Of a stretch of 32,461 bases of DNA, positions 23,938 through 32,318 are shown piece by piece. The stretch's first letter is position 1; every line of letters starts with the position of its first letter. The position numbers and the translations under genes are program-made. Source of the stretch: Verrucomicrobiota bacterium (GTDB lineage: Bacteria; Verrucomicrobiota; Verrucomicrobiia; Chthoniobacterales; UBA10450); NCBI GenBank assembly GCA_003219195.1, contig QHPX01000077.1, positions 1 through 32,461 on the forward strand, given 5' to 3'. Below the pieces are notes generated by a model, which made no database searches, was not told the origin of the DNA, and worked only from the letters and a program-made list of their open reading frames with translations.

Positions 23938-24774
23938 ATGAAAACGAGTAATCGCGAGCGCAGCTTTCCGTTTCTCACAATTAACGAGCGCGAGTCCAAG
24001 CCACGAAAGCGCGGGCTAACTGAAATCCGCGGGCCGTACTACACGTTCGTCGGCCGGCGGTATCTCGAAGATCTGTTCGAAACAATGGGCGCTTACGCCG
24101 ATTCACTAAAATTCGCCGGCGGCTCGTTCACCCTGATGCCCAAGCAAGCGGTGCGCGAGATTGTCGATCTTTGCCACAAACATGACGTGCTCGTTTCTAC
24201 CGGCGGTTTTATCGAGCGCGTCCTCGTCCAAGGAGCCGAGGCAGTGCGAAAATATGTCGTCGAATGTAAAGAGCTCGGCTTCGACATCGTCGAAATCTCG
24301 GCCGGTTTCGTTTCAATCCCGACCGACGACTGGCTGCGCCTCATTGAGTTGGTGCGGAAATCCGGAATGAAGGCGAAGCCCGAGGTCGGGATTCAATTCG
24401 GCGCCGGAGGCGCGACTGCCGCCGAAGAACTGGAAGCTGAGGGAACGCGCGATCCGAACTGGGCGATCGCGCAGGCAAGACGGTTTCTTGATGCCGGCGC
24501 GGAAATCATCATGATCGAGAGCGAAGGCATCACGGAGAATGTCGATCCGTGGCGGACGGACGTGCCGGCGCGATTCATCGACGAAATAGGGATGGAAAAG
24601 CTCATGTTCGAAGCCGCCGATCCGGAAGTGTTCGCGTGGTACATTAAAAATTATGGCGCAGACGTGAACCTGTTTGTCGATCATAGCCAGATCGTACAGC
24701 TGGAATGTTTGCGTGCCGGCATCTGGGGCACGAAAAGCTTATGGGGCCGGGTGGTGACTTACAAAGAGAGTTAG
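23938..24774 (+). CDS. comA: Phosphosulfolactate synthase family protein (ComA-like)
   Basis: A 278-residue TIM-barrel protein of the ComA family, which adds sulfite to phosphoenolpyruvate to make phosphosulfolactate. Motifs include TEIRGPYYTFVGRRYLEDLFE, LKFAGGSFTLMP, VSTGGFIERVL, DIVEISAGFVSIP, KPEVGIQFGAGG and IMIESEGITE, with FVDHSQIVQLECLRAGIWG at the C-terminus. The archaeal enzyme makes coenzyme M precursors; bacterial members may make sulfolactate or do other reactions, so the substrate is not certain. Length is normal. It ends 14 bases before the convergent hydrolase gene. Confidence 0.85.
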   Translation: MKTSNRERSFPFLTINERESKPRKRGLTEIRGPYYTFVGRRYLEDLFETMGAYADSLKFAGGSFTLMPKQAVREIVDLCHKHDVLVSTGGFIERVLVQGAEAVRKYVVECKELGFDIVEISAGFVSIPTDDWLRLIELVRKSGMKAKPEVGIQFGAGGATAAEELEAEGTRDPNWAIAQARRFLDAGAEIIMIESEGITENVDPWRTDVPARFIDEIGMEKLMFEAADPEVFAWYIKNYGADVNLFVDHSQIVQLECLRAGIWGTKSLWGRVVTYKES

Positions 24775-24788
24775 CGCGGAGATCGCGC

Positions 24789-25352
24789 TCAGTGCGGCCC
24801 GCCACTGCCGGCGGCATGGAGCAGAAACCAATCGCTCGCCAGAGCTTGTTCATTAAGGTCGATGACCACGTGATCTTCGCCGCCAACGATGAGCAGCGTC
24901 GGCGCCTCGACTTTGGGCAGGGCGTCGCCGGCCAAATCGGGACGCCCTCCGCGCGAAACGACCGCGCCAACTTCACGGGGCAACTCAGCCGCGGCCAATA
25001 GCGCCGCGCCTCCACCGGTGCTCGAACCGAAATAGCCGATACCCAAATCGCGCGCTTGCGCTTGCTGCTTCGCCCAATTCGTCGCCTGAATCAAACGCTC
25101 GGCCAGCATGTTGATGTCGAATCGATGCTCGCGCGTCCACGCATCGACCGACTCTTCTTCCGGCGTGAGCAAGTCAAAAAGCAACGTGGCCAGCCCGGCG
25201 TTGTTCAGCGTGCGCGCGACAAATTGATTGCGTGGACTCAAGCGGCTGCTGCCGCTGCCGTGAACGAAGAGGACCAGCGCGCTGGCTCCATCGACAATCG
25301 TCAAATTGCCATCAAGCGTCGCGCGTCCAGCGGGAATGCGCACCTCGTTCAT
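24789..25352 (-). CDS. Alpha/beta hydrolase with an internal deletion removing the catalytic His
   Basis: A 187-residue dienelactone-hydrolase-like protein. The oxyanion region is LFVHGSGSSRLSPRNQ, nucleophile S111 lies in GYFGSSTGG and acid D160 in LLIVGGEDHVV. Relatives continue after the LNEQALA position with about 30 residues containing a GATHLFEEPG-type motif with the catalytic His, then xxWF and a short helix. Here LNEQALA runs straight into SDWFLLH, in frame, so that segment is absent. The enzyme is probably inactive, unless the gap is an assembly artefact. It is the last gene of an operon with the esterase (2-base gap) and phosphoribosyltransferase. Confidence 0.8.
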   Translation of the reverse strand: MNEVRIPAGRATLDGNLTIVDGASALVLFVHGSGSSRLSPRNQFVARTLNNAGLATLLFDLLTPEEESVDAWTREHRFDINMLAERLIQATNWAKQQAQARDLGIGYFGSSTGGGAALLAAAELPREVGAVVSRGGRPDLAGDALPKVEAPTLLIVGGEDHVVIDLNEQALASDWFLLHAAGSGGPH

Positions 25353-25354
25353 GA

Positions 25355-26680
25355 TTACACTGTGAATGGATAAGTCTCCGGCAATTCGCCTTTCTCCCAG
25401 ACGCTCGTCCGTTCGAGCGGCCCGAGAGCGCGCGTTTCGTCGATGTGAATGATCGCGTCGAACTGCTCCGGCAAGCGCGCATGAAAATAATGGCTGAGCC
25501 GTTCCGTTTCCGGCCGATAAATCACGCCGATGGCGCGTTCGAGCCGCGCTTCGCGCAAGATGTCGATCTTGCGACCGCCTTCGCGCAGATCGATCAGAAA
25601 CCCGGGCACGCCCACTTCGTGAAAGAGTTCTTCATAACTCCCGGGAAGCGCGGGCCGGACTCGTTTTCGTTCGGCGATCTCACCCCAATCGGAAGCTGCG
25701 GTCACGCTACCGTGATGGGTAGTGAAGCCGACGAGCACGGCTTCATTTCCAAAACGCTCACGAATTAGCTGACCAACATTCAGTTCGCCGCGCTCGCTCA
25801 TCTCGGTCGCGCGCGCATCGCCCAGGTGGGAATTGTGCGCCCAAACGATTGCCTTCGGCTGGCGGCTGCCATTGAGATGCGCGACCAGCGCCTCAATCGT
25901 CTCAACCATGTGGCGATCGCGCAAGTTCCATGACGATGCCCGGCCGCGAAACATCGAGCGATAATATTGCTCGGCATTTTTGACCAGACGTGCGTTTTGT
26001 TCGGCAAAGAAAAGTTCGTCCGTCGCCCGTTGGCCATCGCGGCTCAAAAATTCCGTGGCCTTTCGTTGTATCTCGACCAGTTGATCGACCACTTCGTCTT
26101 CACATGATTCGATAATGCCGGCGGTGGCGGCGTAGCCGTATTCCTGCGGTTCCTGACTGAAATGTTCGAAGCACGAATAGCGGCGTCGCGCACGCCGTGC
26201 CGCTTCCGGGTCCACTTTCTGGAGGTAACTCAAAACCGCGTCGATCGAGGCGTGCAGACTGTAAAGATCCAGCCCGTAAAAGCCGGCTGGCGCTTTTTTT
26301 GGATCGACATCCTTATTGAACTGGCGTAGCCACTCGACGAATTCGACCACCACCGTATTGCGCCACATCCAGGTCGGAAAACGGCGAAATCCCGAGAGCG
26401 CTTCGTCTGCATTCGAGTCGTTGCTCGCGCCTCGCACGTAGCGATGGACACGATTCGCGTCCGGCCAGTCGGCTTCGATTGCGATCACCGTGAAACCTTT
26501 CTCGATAATCAGCTGTTTGGTAATCTGCGCGCGCTCGAAATAAAATTCGTGCGTGCCGTGCGACGCTTCACCGAGCAAAACGAAGCGCGCGTTCCCAACC
26601 AGGTTCAGGAGCGAATCGTAATCGGCCGAGCTGCCGCTGAGCGGCTGCGTGATTCGGCGAACGATGTCGGCGTCGCTCAT
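25355..26680 (-). CDS. Erythromycin esterase-like protein
   Basis: A 441-residue protein of the erythromycin esterase/Ere-like family. Motifs are LLGEASHGTHEFY (E38, H41, H44), VIAIEADWPD (E69) and IVWAHNSHLGDARAT (H282, H285). These correspond to the His and Glu residues needed in EreB-type enzymes. Chromosomal relatives next to phosphoribosyltransferases are widespread and are unlikely to be dedicated macrolide resistance genes; their native substrate is unknown. It lies 8 bases after the phosphoribosyltransferase and 2 bases before the hydrolase. Confidence 0.9.
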   Translation of the reverse strand: MSDADIVRRITQPLSGSSADYDSLLNLVGNARFVLLGEASHGTHEFYFERAQITKQLIIEKGFTVIAIEADWPDANRVHRYVRGASNDSNADEALSGFRRFPTWMWRNTVVVEFVEWLRQFNKDVDPKKAPAGFYGLDLYSLHASIDAVLSYLQKVDPEAARRARRRYSCFEHFSQEPQEYGYAATAGIIESCEDEVVDQLVEIQRKATEFLSRDGQRATDELFFAEQNARLVKNAEQYYRSMFRGRASSWNLRDRHMVETIEALVAHLNGSRQPKAIVWAHNSHLGDARATEMSERGELNVGQLIRERFGNEAVLVGFTTHHGSVTAASDWGEIAERKRVRPALPGSYEELFHEVGVPGFLIDLREGGRKIDILREARLERAIGVIYRPETERLSHYFHARLPEQFDAIIHIDETRALGPLERTSVWEKGELPETYPFTV

Positions 26681-26688
26681 TGATTTGC

Positions 26689-27339
26689 TCAGGAGAAGCC
26701 TTGCGCAGCGCGGGCCAGCAATTCGCGCACTTCTTCGTCACTCGTCTGCGAGAAATCTTCATAATATTGACCGACCGCCTGAAACCATTCGGGCGCGATT
26801 GCGCAGATAGTTTCGTCCACTTCGATTTCAAATTCGCGGCAGGTCTCCGCCGCGCCCACCGGCACGCCGATGACGATTTTTCCTACATCTCGTTGCCGTA
26901 GCGCCGCCACGGCCGCGCGCATAGTTGCGCCGGTCGCCAAACCGTCATCGACCAGAATGACGACGCGTCCGCGCAGATCCGGCGCTGGTCGCCTATCGCG
27001 ATAGATTTGTTCGCGTCGCTCGAGCTCAGCCGTTTCCTTCGCTGTCACCGATTCAATGATCTCGTTTGCATTCGGCAAAGCACGCACGACATCGTCGTTC
27101 AAAACCCGCACGCCGCCGGAGGCGATTGCACCCACGGCGAGCTCTTCAAAACCGGGCGCGCCCAGCTTGCGGACAATGAAAACATCGAGAGGCACATTCA
27201 GGCGCCGCGCCACTTCATAGGCGACCGGGACGCCGCCGCGCGGCAGACCGAGCACGATCACGTCATCGCGACCGGCGTACTTTTCGAGCTTTTCCGCGAG
27301 GAGACGGCCGGCTTCCGCTCGGTTTGAAAAAGCTCTCAT
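26689..27339 (-). CDS. Phosphoribosyltransferase-domain protein
   Basis: A 216-residue type I PRTase-fold protein. The PRPP motif is VVILVDDGLATGATMRAA (126-143), and the N-terminal VLGLPRGGVPVAYEVARRL and VRKLGAPGFEELAVGAI are the hallmarks of the subgroup often fused to or encoded beside erythromycin esterases and dienelactone hydrolases. Its substrate is not known. First gene of a three-gene operon reading leftward. ATG 27339 is the natural start. Confidence 0.9.
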   Translation of the reverse strand: MRAFSNRAEAGRLLAEKLEKYAGRDDVIVLGLPRGGVPVAYEVARRLNVPLDVFIVRKLGAPGFEELAVGAIASGGVRVLNDDVVRALPNANEIIESVTAKETAELERREQIYRDRRPAPDLRGRVVILVDDGLATGATMRAAVAALRQRDVGKIVIGVPVGAAETCREFEIEVDETICAIAPEWFQAVGQYYEDFSQTSDEEVRELLARAAQGFS

Positions 27340-27393
27340 GCGACTGGGGTTATTCGGCCATCATTGTTCGCGAGGCGGGTCGATCTTGTGTTC

Positions 27394-27419
27394 TGTAGCG
27401 GCGGTCTGCGACCGCCGCA
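27394..27419 (+). repeat. REP-like palindrome, family A
   Basis: TGTAG plus an 8-bp hairpin CGGCGGTC-TGC-GACCGCCG (27399-27417). Same family as the copies at 6203 and 9663. It lies in the gap between the phosphoribosyltransferase start and the M28 peptidase end. Confidence 0.8.
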
Positions 27420-27457
27420 ACCTTCAATCCCTGCTGCGCAATCTGCGAAGTTAAAGA

Positions 27458-27487
27458 GAGATTCCTCGACTCCGCTCGGAATGACAA
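27458..27487. repeat. CCTCGACTCCGCTCGGAATGACA-type dispersed repeat
   Basis: AGATTCCTCGACTCCGCTCG followed by GAATGACA. I recall this word recurring between genes in soil-bacterial genomes, including acidobacterial ones. Its origin is unknown. It abuts the 3' end of the M28 peptidase gene. Confidence 0.5.
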
Positions 27488-27491
27488 AGGC

Positions 27492-28928
27492 TCATCGCGG
27501 CAGCGGCTGCTCGAGATTCGCGAGCGCATAAGCCGCGACCGCGACGACTGCGGAATTTTCGCCCAATTCTTTCGGCATGATTTTGTCGAGCGTGTCGGCG
27601 GCGGTGTGGTGATAATTAAAATAGAAGCGGCTGTCCTGAATTGGACTGAAGGCCGGAATATTCGCCTCTTCCATCGGCTCGATGTCGGCGCCGACGTGCT
27701 CGACGAAATTTGTTCCGCCCGCGCCCGATTCCTGCAACGTGGCCAAGACCGGCGCGAGCATCTTTTTTATTTCCGGTTTTCCTTTGACGTTGAGCCCGAG
27801 CGGATGACCTGCGCCGCCGTCGGTTTCCATCACGGCAAAATGGTTAGACCATTCTTTCTCGTGATTTTTCGCGTACTGTTTCGAGCCGCGCAGCCCGTTC
27901 TCTTCGTTCATCCACGCAATCACGCGGATCGTTCGCTTCGGTTTCAAATGAAGTTTTTGAATCAGGTTCGCCGCTTCCATTGAGACCGCCACGCCCGCGC
28001 CGTCGTCGGTCGCACCCGTTGCCAGATCCCACGAATCGAGGTGACCGGACACGATCACTATTTGCTCCGGATGCTCGGTGCCTTTGATGTCGCCGATGAC
28101 GTTCGCGCTTTCGACATCGGGCAGTTGCTGCGGCGTGAGCACCAATTTCATTCTCACTGGCCCCTGCCTTGCAAGATCGACAATTAACTCCGCGTCTTCA
28201 GCCGTGATTGCAGCCGCCGGAATTTTCGGTGCATCGTCCGCGTATTTTGTGTAGCCGGTGTGTGGCAATCGATAATCCGCGCTGCCGACCGAACGAACCA
28301 GACAGGCAACCGCGCCTTGGCGAGCCGCCGCGCTCGGTCCATCGCCCCGATAGACCACCGCTTCTCCGTACGCTTCGCCGCCGCGCCCTTCGGCCGCCAT
28401 TTGTTTGTCGAACGGATAATTGAAGAGCACGATCTTGCTCGCGACTTTTTCGCGCGGCAGCGCTTTCAATTCGTCGAAATTTTTCGCCGCGATCACTTCG
28501 GCCGTGATTCCTTCCGGCGGCGTTGCCACACTCGGGCCGAGCGCGCAGAGCAGGATTTTCTGCGTCGTGTTTTCGGCCTGACCGGGAAATTGCACGAGCG
28601 TCGCCGTTTCTTCCCCGCGCACCCAGTGGGGCACCATTACTTTCTCGAGCTGCACTTGGCAGCCGATCGCTTTCAATTCATTCGCGACGTACTCGACCGC
28701 TTTTGCCGCCTGCACTGAACCGCTCAAGCGCGGGCCGATGTTATTCGCGAGATGCGCGACTTGCCGGTAGGCGTAATCGCTGTTCAACGCCGTTTGCTGC
28801 AATCGCTTCAAGTCCGCGAGCGTTTGCGGCGAAAAAACGATCGGCGCCGCAGTCGGCGTTGCCGATTGTGCCTCACATCGCACTGCACAAAGAAACAGCG
28901 GCAAGAGTCCGAAAATCCACGCTTTCAT
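27492..28928 (-). CDS. Exported M28-family zinc peptidase with PA domain
   Basis: A 478-residue protein with an N-terminal signal peptide (hydrophobic residues 4-17). A protease-associated domain occupies about residues 140-260. The zinc peptidase follows, with ligands H296 (SGHLDSWD), D308 (GATDDGAG), E343 (MNEENGLRGS, with E342 as general base), D370 (METDGG) and H440/H441 (YHHTAADT). It probably releases amino acids from peptides outside the cytoplasm. Its ATG overlaps the restored stop of the upstream alpha/beta hydrolase (ATGA at 28925-28928), so the two form an operon. Confidence 0.93.
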   Translation of the reverse strand: MKAWIFGLLPLFLCAVRCEAQSATPTAAPIVFSPQTLADLKRLQQTALNSDYAYRQVAHLANNIGPRLSGSVQAAKAVEYVANELKAIGCQVQLEKVMVPHWVRGEETATLVQFPGQAENTTQKILLCALGPSVATPPEGITAEVIAAKNFDELKALPREKVASKIVLFNYPFDKQMAAEGRGGEAYGEAVVYRGDGPSAAARQGAVACLVRSVGSADYRLPHTGYTKYADDAPKIPAAAITAEDAELIVDLARQGPVRMKLVLTPQQLPDVESANVIGDIKGTEHPEQIVIVSGHLDSWDLATGATDDGAGVAVSMEAANLIQKLHLKPKRTIRVIAWMNEENGLRGSKQYAKNHEKEWSNHFAVMETDGGAGHPLGLNVKGKPEIKKMLAPVLATLQESGAGGTNFVEHVGADIEPMEEANIPAFSPIQDSRFYFNYHHTAADTLDKIMPKELGENSAVVAVAAYALANLEQPLPR

Positions 28929-29700
28929 GTTGTCTTGGAAAAAAACTGAAGCACGGCGGCGTTAAACTGGTCCGGGCATTCAACGTGTGGCATATGACCG
29001 CAGTTGTCGATGATGCGCAGTTCCGAAGCCCATCCTCACCGCGAATCATCGAATCGAGAATTCGGCTGACCGTGTAACTGTCGCCTGCCATCACTCGTTG
29101 TCTAAATGCAAGATCGACATCTTCGTAGAAGCGCTTTTGGTGAAATGTCAGCGGCCCGAGATATCGAATGTCGTCGCGGCTGGCTAATCGAAGCGCACTC
29201 AAGGCGCGCGGGTCCATACTTTTTGCCACCGCCGCGTAGCCTGGTGCATCGGAAAGGACAAGGCGTTCGACTCGATCCGGGTGTTTCAAAGCAAAATCGG
29301 CGGCGACCCATCCACCAAACGAATTACCGATCAGCGACGCACGCTTAATTTTCAGTTCGTTCAGAAGACCGTCAAGAAAATCGACAAAAGTGCTGACGCG
29401 ATAGTTGAGCAACGGTTTATCCGAACGGCCGAATCCCAACTGATCGAACGCGATCACGCGATGTTTCGCGGCAAGTGCGGAAATAACGGATGCCCAAACG
29501 CCGATGTCATCAGCCAGGCCGTGCAGCAAGATCACGGGCGGACCGCTTCCGACATCGACATAATGAATCTTCGCGCCAAAAATCATCGCGAATCTGTCGA
29601 TTATTTGTGGCGAGTTCTGCGCTTCTTGGGTATAACAACGCGGCGCGCAGAAAAGCATTAACAGCACGCTGGTTGGGAAGACAAAACGCAGCCTCAACAT
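28925..29700 (-). pseudogene. Exported alpha/beta hydrolase with an out-of-frame internal deletion
   Basis: A signal-like N-terminus (MLRLRFVFPTSVLLMLF) precedes HYVDVGSGPPVILLHGLADD, AFDQLGFGRSDKP and the nucleophile elbow GNSFGGW (S127). After DSMIRGED the original frame reads nonsense. The proper C-terminus, LRIIDNCGHMPHVECPDQF to FFSKTT, continues in another frame and ends at 28925, where its TGA overlaps the M28 peptidase ATG. About 35-40 residues normally lie between, including the strand with the catalytic Asp; the junction is near 29022-29035. The residual nonsense frame ends at 28873. ATG 29700 fits the signal peptide; ATG 29751 is an alternative. Confidence 0.8.
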
Positions 29701-29841
29701 CGCACGCACTTTGTCACAAGGTTGTCGGTCTTCAAAAAAAGGCGCGATCATCAGGACGTAGAGGAAGTCGGCGAAGCTGCGTCGCGAGCCGTAACAAATG
29801 AGTATTCGACTCTGCAGCTATTTTGTCCCGATTAGTTACGC

Positions 29842-30267
29842 TCAGCTTTTTCGACCTTCGTCGAAATCGATCAGGTCCCCAATAGTTTCGATGTCAGTGC
29901 GATTCGCAATTCCGTGCTTTTGTTTTAGCTCTTCGAGCATCGGTGTCCCGAAATCTTTCCAGCCGAGCTTCGAGTTGAAGGAATTCCAGATCATGATATC
30001 GCCCTCGTTCAGTCGCCGCCCTTTCTCGAAACACCACTCCAGAATTTCTTCGTCCGTCCCATCCTGGAGCACGCGCTCGCGAAGATCGCGATAATGCACG
30101 CGCAGAAAATTGCAGCACGCGCCGTCGGCTGCCTTCACCGCGCCGAGGTTCTTGTGATAATCCTCGGACAACTCGCCGCGTGCGTGCACCCGAATCTTGT
30201 CCAACATCCGCGGGAAATACATCATCCCTCTGGTCATTTCTTTCGGGCTTTTTGGATAGGTCATCAT
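29842..30267 (-). CDS. DUF5069 domain protein
   Basis: A 141-residue soluble protein with the DUF5069 pattern: YPKSPKEMTRGMMYFPRMLDKIRVHARGEL, NLGAVKAADGACCNFLRVHY and WNSFNSKLGWKDFGTPMLEEL. The function of this family is unknown; it is common in Verrucomicrobiota and Planctomycetota. Two adjacent Met codons (30267, 30264) can serve as the start, and no ribosome site distinguishes them. It lies 60 bases downstream of gdhA in the same orientation. Confidence 0.85.
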   Translation of the reverse strand: MMTYPKSPKEMTRGMMYFPRMLDKIRVHARGELSEDYHKNLGAVKAADGACCNFLRVHYRDLRERVLQDGTDEEILEWCFEKGRRLNEGDIMIWNSFNSKLGWKDFGTPMLEELKQKHGIANRTDIETIGDLIDFDEGRKS

Positions 30268-30327
30268 GGTTGCAAGTTAGCCGCGTTTTCTCCATCAGCG
30301 ACTAATCACTGGTCACTCATTACTTCT

Positions 30328-31689
30328 TCAGACCAACCCCTGATCCATCATCGCGTTGGCGACTTTAAGGAAGCCAGCGGTGTTCGCGCCGTTTATGTAA
30401 TTTCCGGGGGTGCCGTACTGCTCGGCGGTTTCGCTGCAAATCTTGTGAATCACGCTCATGATGTGGTGCAGCCGCGTGTCGACTTCATCGCGCGTCCATG
30501 AAAGGCGCACGCTGTTTTGCGACATCTCCAGACCCGAGGTCGCGACGCCGCCTGCATTCGCGGCTTTGCCCGGACCGTAAAGAATTTTTGCATCGAGAAA
30601 CCGATGCACGCCGTTAATCGTGGTCGGCATGTTCGCGCCTTCCGACACGACGTAAACTCCATTCTTCAGGAGATTGTCGGCGTCCTTGGCGTTGATTTCG
30701 TTCTGCGTCGCACACGGAAACGCGCACTGCGCCTTATGATTCCAAAGCGGATTGTGATCGAGCTTGGAATTGGCCGGCGTGTAGATCGCACTCTTGAACT
30801 TGTCTGCGTACTCGGCGATCCGGCAGCGGCGGACATTCTTTAAATTCATGACAAAGGCGAGCTTCTCGTCCGTGATTCCCGCTTCATCGTAAATGTAGCC
30901 GGTCGAATCGGACAAAGTGACGGGCCGCGCCCCCAGGTCGATGAGTTTTTCAATGGTGTACTGGGCGACGTTGCCGCTGCCCGAAACCAGACACGTCTTG
31001 CCGGTTAATTCTTCATGACGAGTTTTGAGCATCTCGGCCGCAAAATAAACGGTGCCATACCCGGTCGCCTCCGGGCGAAGGAGTGACCCTCCCCAGGTCA
31101 GACGTTTCCCGGTTAAAACTCCGGTGAACTCATTCCGGAGCTTCTTGTACATTCCGAACATGAACCCGATCTCGCGATGGCCGACGCCGATGTCGCCCGC
31201 GGGCACGTCCGTGTCCGGCCCGATGTGACGAAATAGTTCGCACATGAACGCCTGACAAAAGCGCATCACTTCGGCGTCGCTCTTTCCTTTCGGATCGAAA
31301 TCGGCACCGCCTTTGCCGCCGCCGAGCGGCAACGTTGTAAGCGAGTTTTTGAAGACCTGCTCGAAGGCAAGGAATTTAAGAATCCCAAGATTGACCGAGG
31401 GATGAAACCGCAGCCCACCTTTGTACGGGCCGATTGCGCTGCTCATCTCAACGCGGAATCCCCGGTTGACGTGCATGTTGCCCTGATCGTCCTGCCACGG
31501 AACGCGAAACATGATCACGCGCTCTGGCTCGATAATCCGCTCGAGGATCTTCGCCTTGCGATACTCGGGGTGCCGATCGAGAACGGGCGACAACGACTCG
31601 ACGACTTCGTGGACGGCTTGATGAAACTCCGGCTCCGCCGGGTTCTTCGCCTTAACGTCAGCCATCAACGCCGAGATGTCGTCTTTCAT
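30328..31689 (-). CDS. gdhA: NADP-type glutamate dehydrogenase
   Basis: A 453-residue enzyme of the hexameric type that aminates 2-oxoglutarate to glutamate. The substrate region is GPYKGGLRFHPSVN (K90), the catalytic Lys K126 lies in PLGGGKGGADFDPKGKS, and PAGDIGVGHREIGFMFG follows. The Rossmann motif is VSGSGNVAQYT, and the second strand ends SDSTGYIYD, as in NADPH-specific enzymes, where the position otherwise held by a NAD-selecting acid is Ser. Full length and intact. It assimilates ammonium in the cytosol. Confidence 0.97.
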   Translation of the reverse strand: MKDDISALMADVKAKNPAEPEFHQAVHEVVESLSPVLDRHPEYRKAKILERIIEPERVIMFRVPWQDDQGNMHVNRGFRVEMSSAIGPYKGGLRFHPSVNLGILKFLAFEQVFKNSLTTLPLGGGKGGADFDPKGKSDAEVMRFCQAFMCELFRHIGPDTDVPAGDIGVGHREIGFMFGMYKKLRNEFTGVLTGKRLTWGGSLLRPEATGYGTVYFAAEMLKTRHEELTGKTCLVSGSGNVAQYTIEKLIDLGARPVTLSDSTGYIYDEAGITDEKLAFVMNLKNVRRCRIAEYADKFKSAIYTPANSKLDHNPLWNHKAQCAFPCATQNEINAKDADNLLKNGVYVVSEGANMPTTINGVHRFLDAKILYGPGKAANAGGVATSGLEMSQNSVRLSWTRDEVDTRLHHIMSVIHKICSETAEQYGTPGNYINGANTAGFLKVANAMMDQGLV

Positions 31690-31777
31690 AGAAGCTTATT
31701 TTTTGTAAATCCGCGAAACCTGAGAGGTATGTCCGACTCGGACGAAAACCGAAAGCAAAATCTTGCGGCGGAATAAC

Positions 31778-32146
31778 TCAGCGCTGCGCGTAATGTTCCG
31801 CGCCAAGAAAATGCAGCGACACATACGGCTCATCGCCGACCACCCAACTGTCGTGGCCCGGGCCGATGTAAAACAGATCTCCGGCCCGCATCTCGTAGCA
31901 ACGCCCGTCTTTCATCTGGCAGGCGGCGCAACCGGACACGACCAGGCCGACGTGTTCCACTTCGCAGAAAGCCGCGCCGGTCGCTGCGCCCATGTGCTCC
32001 GACCATTTCCATCCCGGTTCATAGCTCGCGCGACCGATCGTCATCGATCCGATCTTCACTGTTTCGAATTTTCCTTTTTCGAATGTGCGTACTTCATCCG
32101 GTTGCTCGAAGCGCTTGATCAAGAAATCATCGTAGTTCGGTAACAT
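31778..32146 (-). CDS. Cupin-domain protein
   Basis: A 122-residue single-cupin protein. RASYEPGWKWSEHMG is the first cupin motif region; VEHVGLVVSGCAACQMKDGRCYEMRAGDLFYIGPGHDSWVVGDEPY covers the second, with GHDSW giving a metal-type His. Substrate unknown. ATG 32146 starts it. An in-frame shadow on the same strand at 32127-32381 lacks such structure. Confidence 0.85.
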   Translation of the reverse strand: MLPNYDDFLIKRFEQPDEVRTFEKGKFETVKIGSMTIGRASYEPGWKWSEHMGAATGAAFCEVEHVGLVVSGCAACQMKDGRCYEMRAGDLFYIGPGHDSWVVGDEPYVSLHFLGAEHYAQR

Positions 32147-32318
32147 TTCTGAATCTAATCGACTGCCGTTCGATTTCTTCTTCGGATTTGTTCGAGTTGG
32201 CTAATTCGAAATTAGCGGGAGGCATGCTTTCCCTGCGAAATGTTAAATGTTTTAGATCGAGCCTTGGCTGCCTTAACGATCTTGGCGCAGCCGTTAAATC
32301 GCGTATCATCGTCGGGAA

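Noticed and set aside
25355-26680. Dedicated macrolide resistance gene
   Set aside because: The family resembles erythromycin esterase, but the operon with a PRTase and hydrolase is a common chromosomal setting, so a resistance role is not supported.
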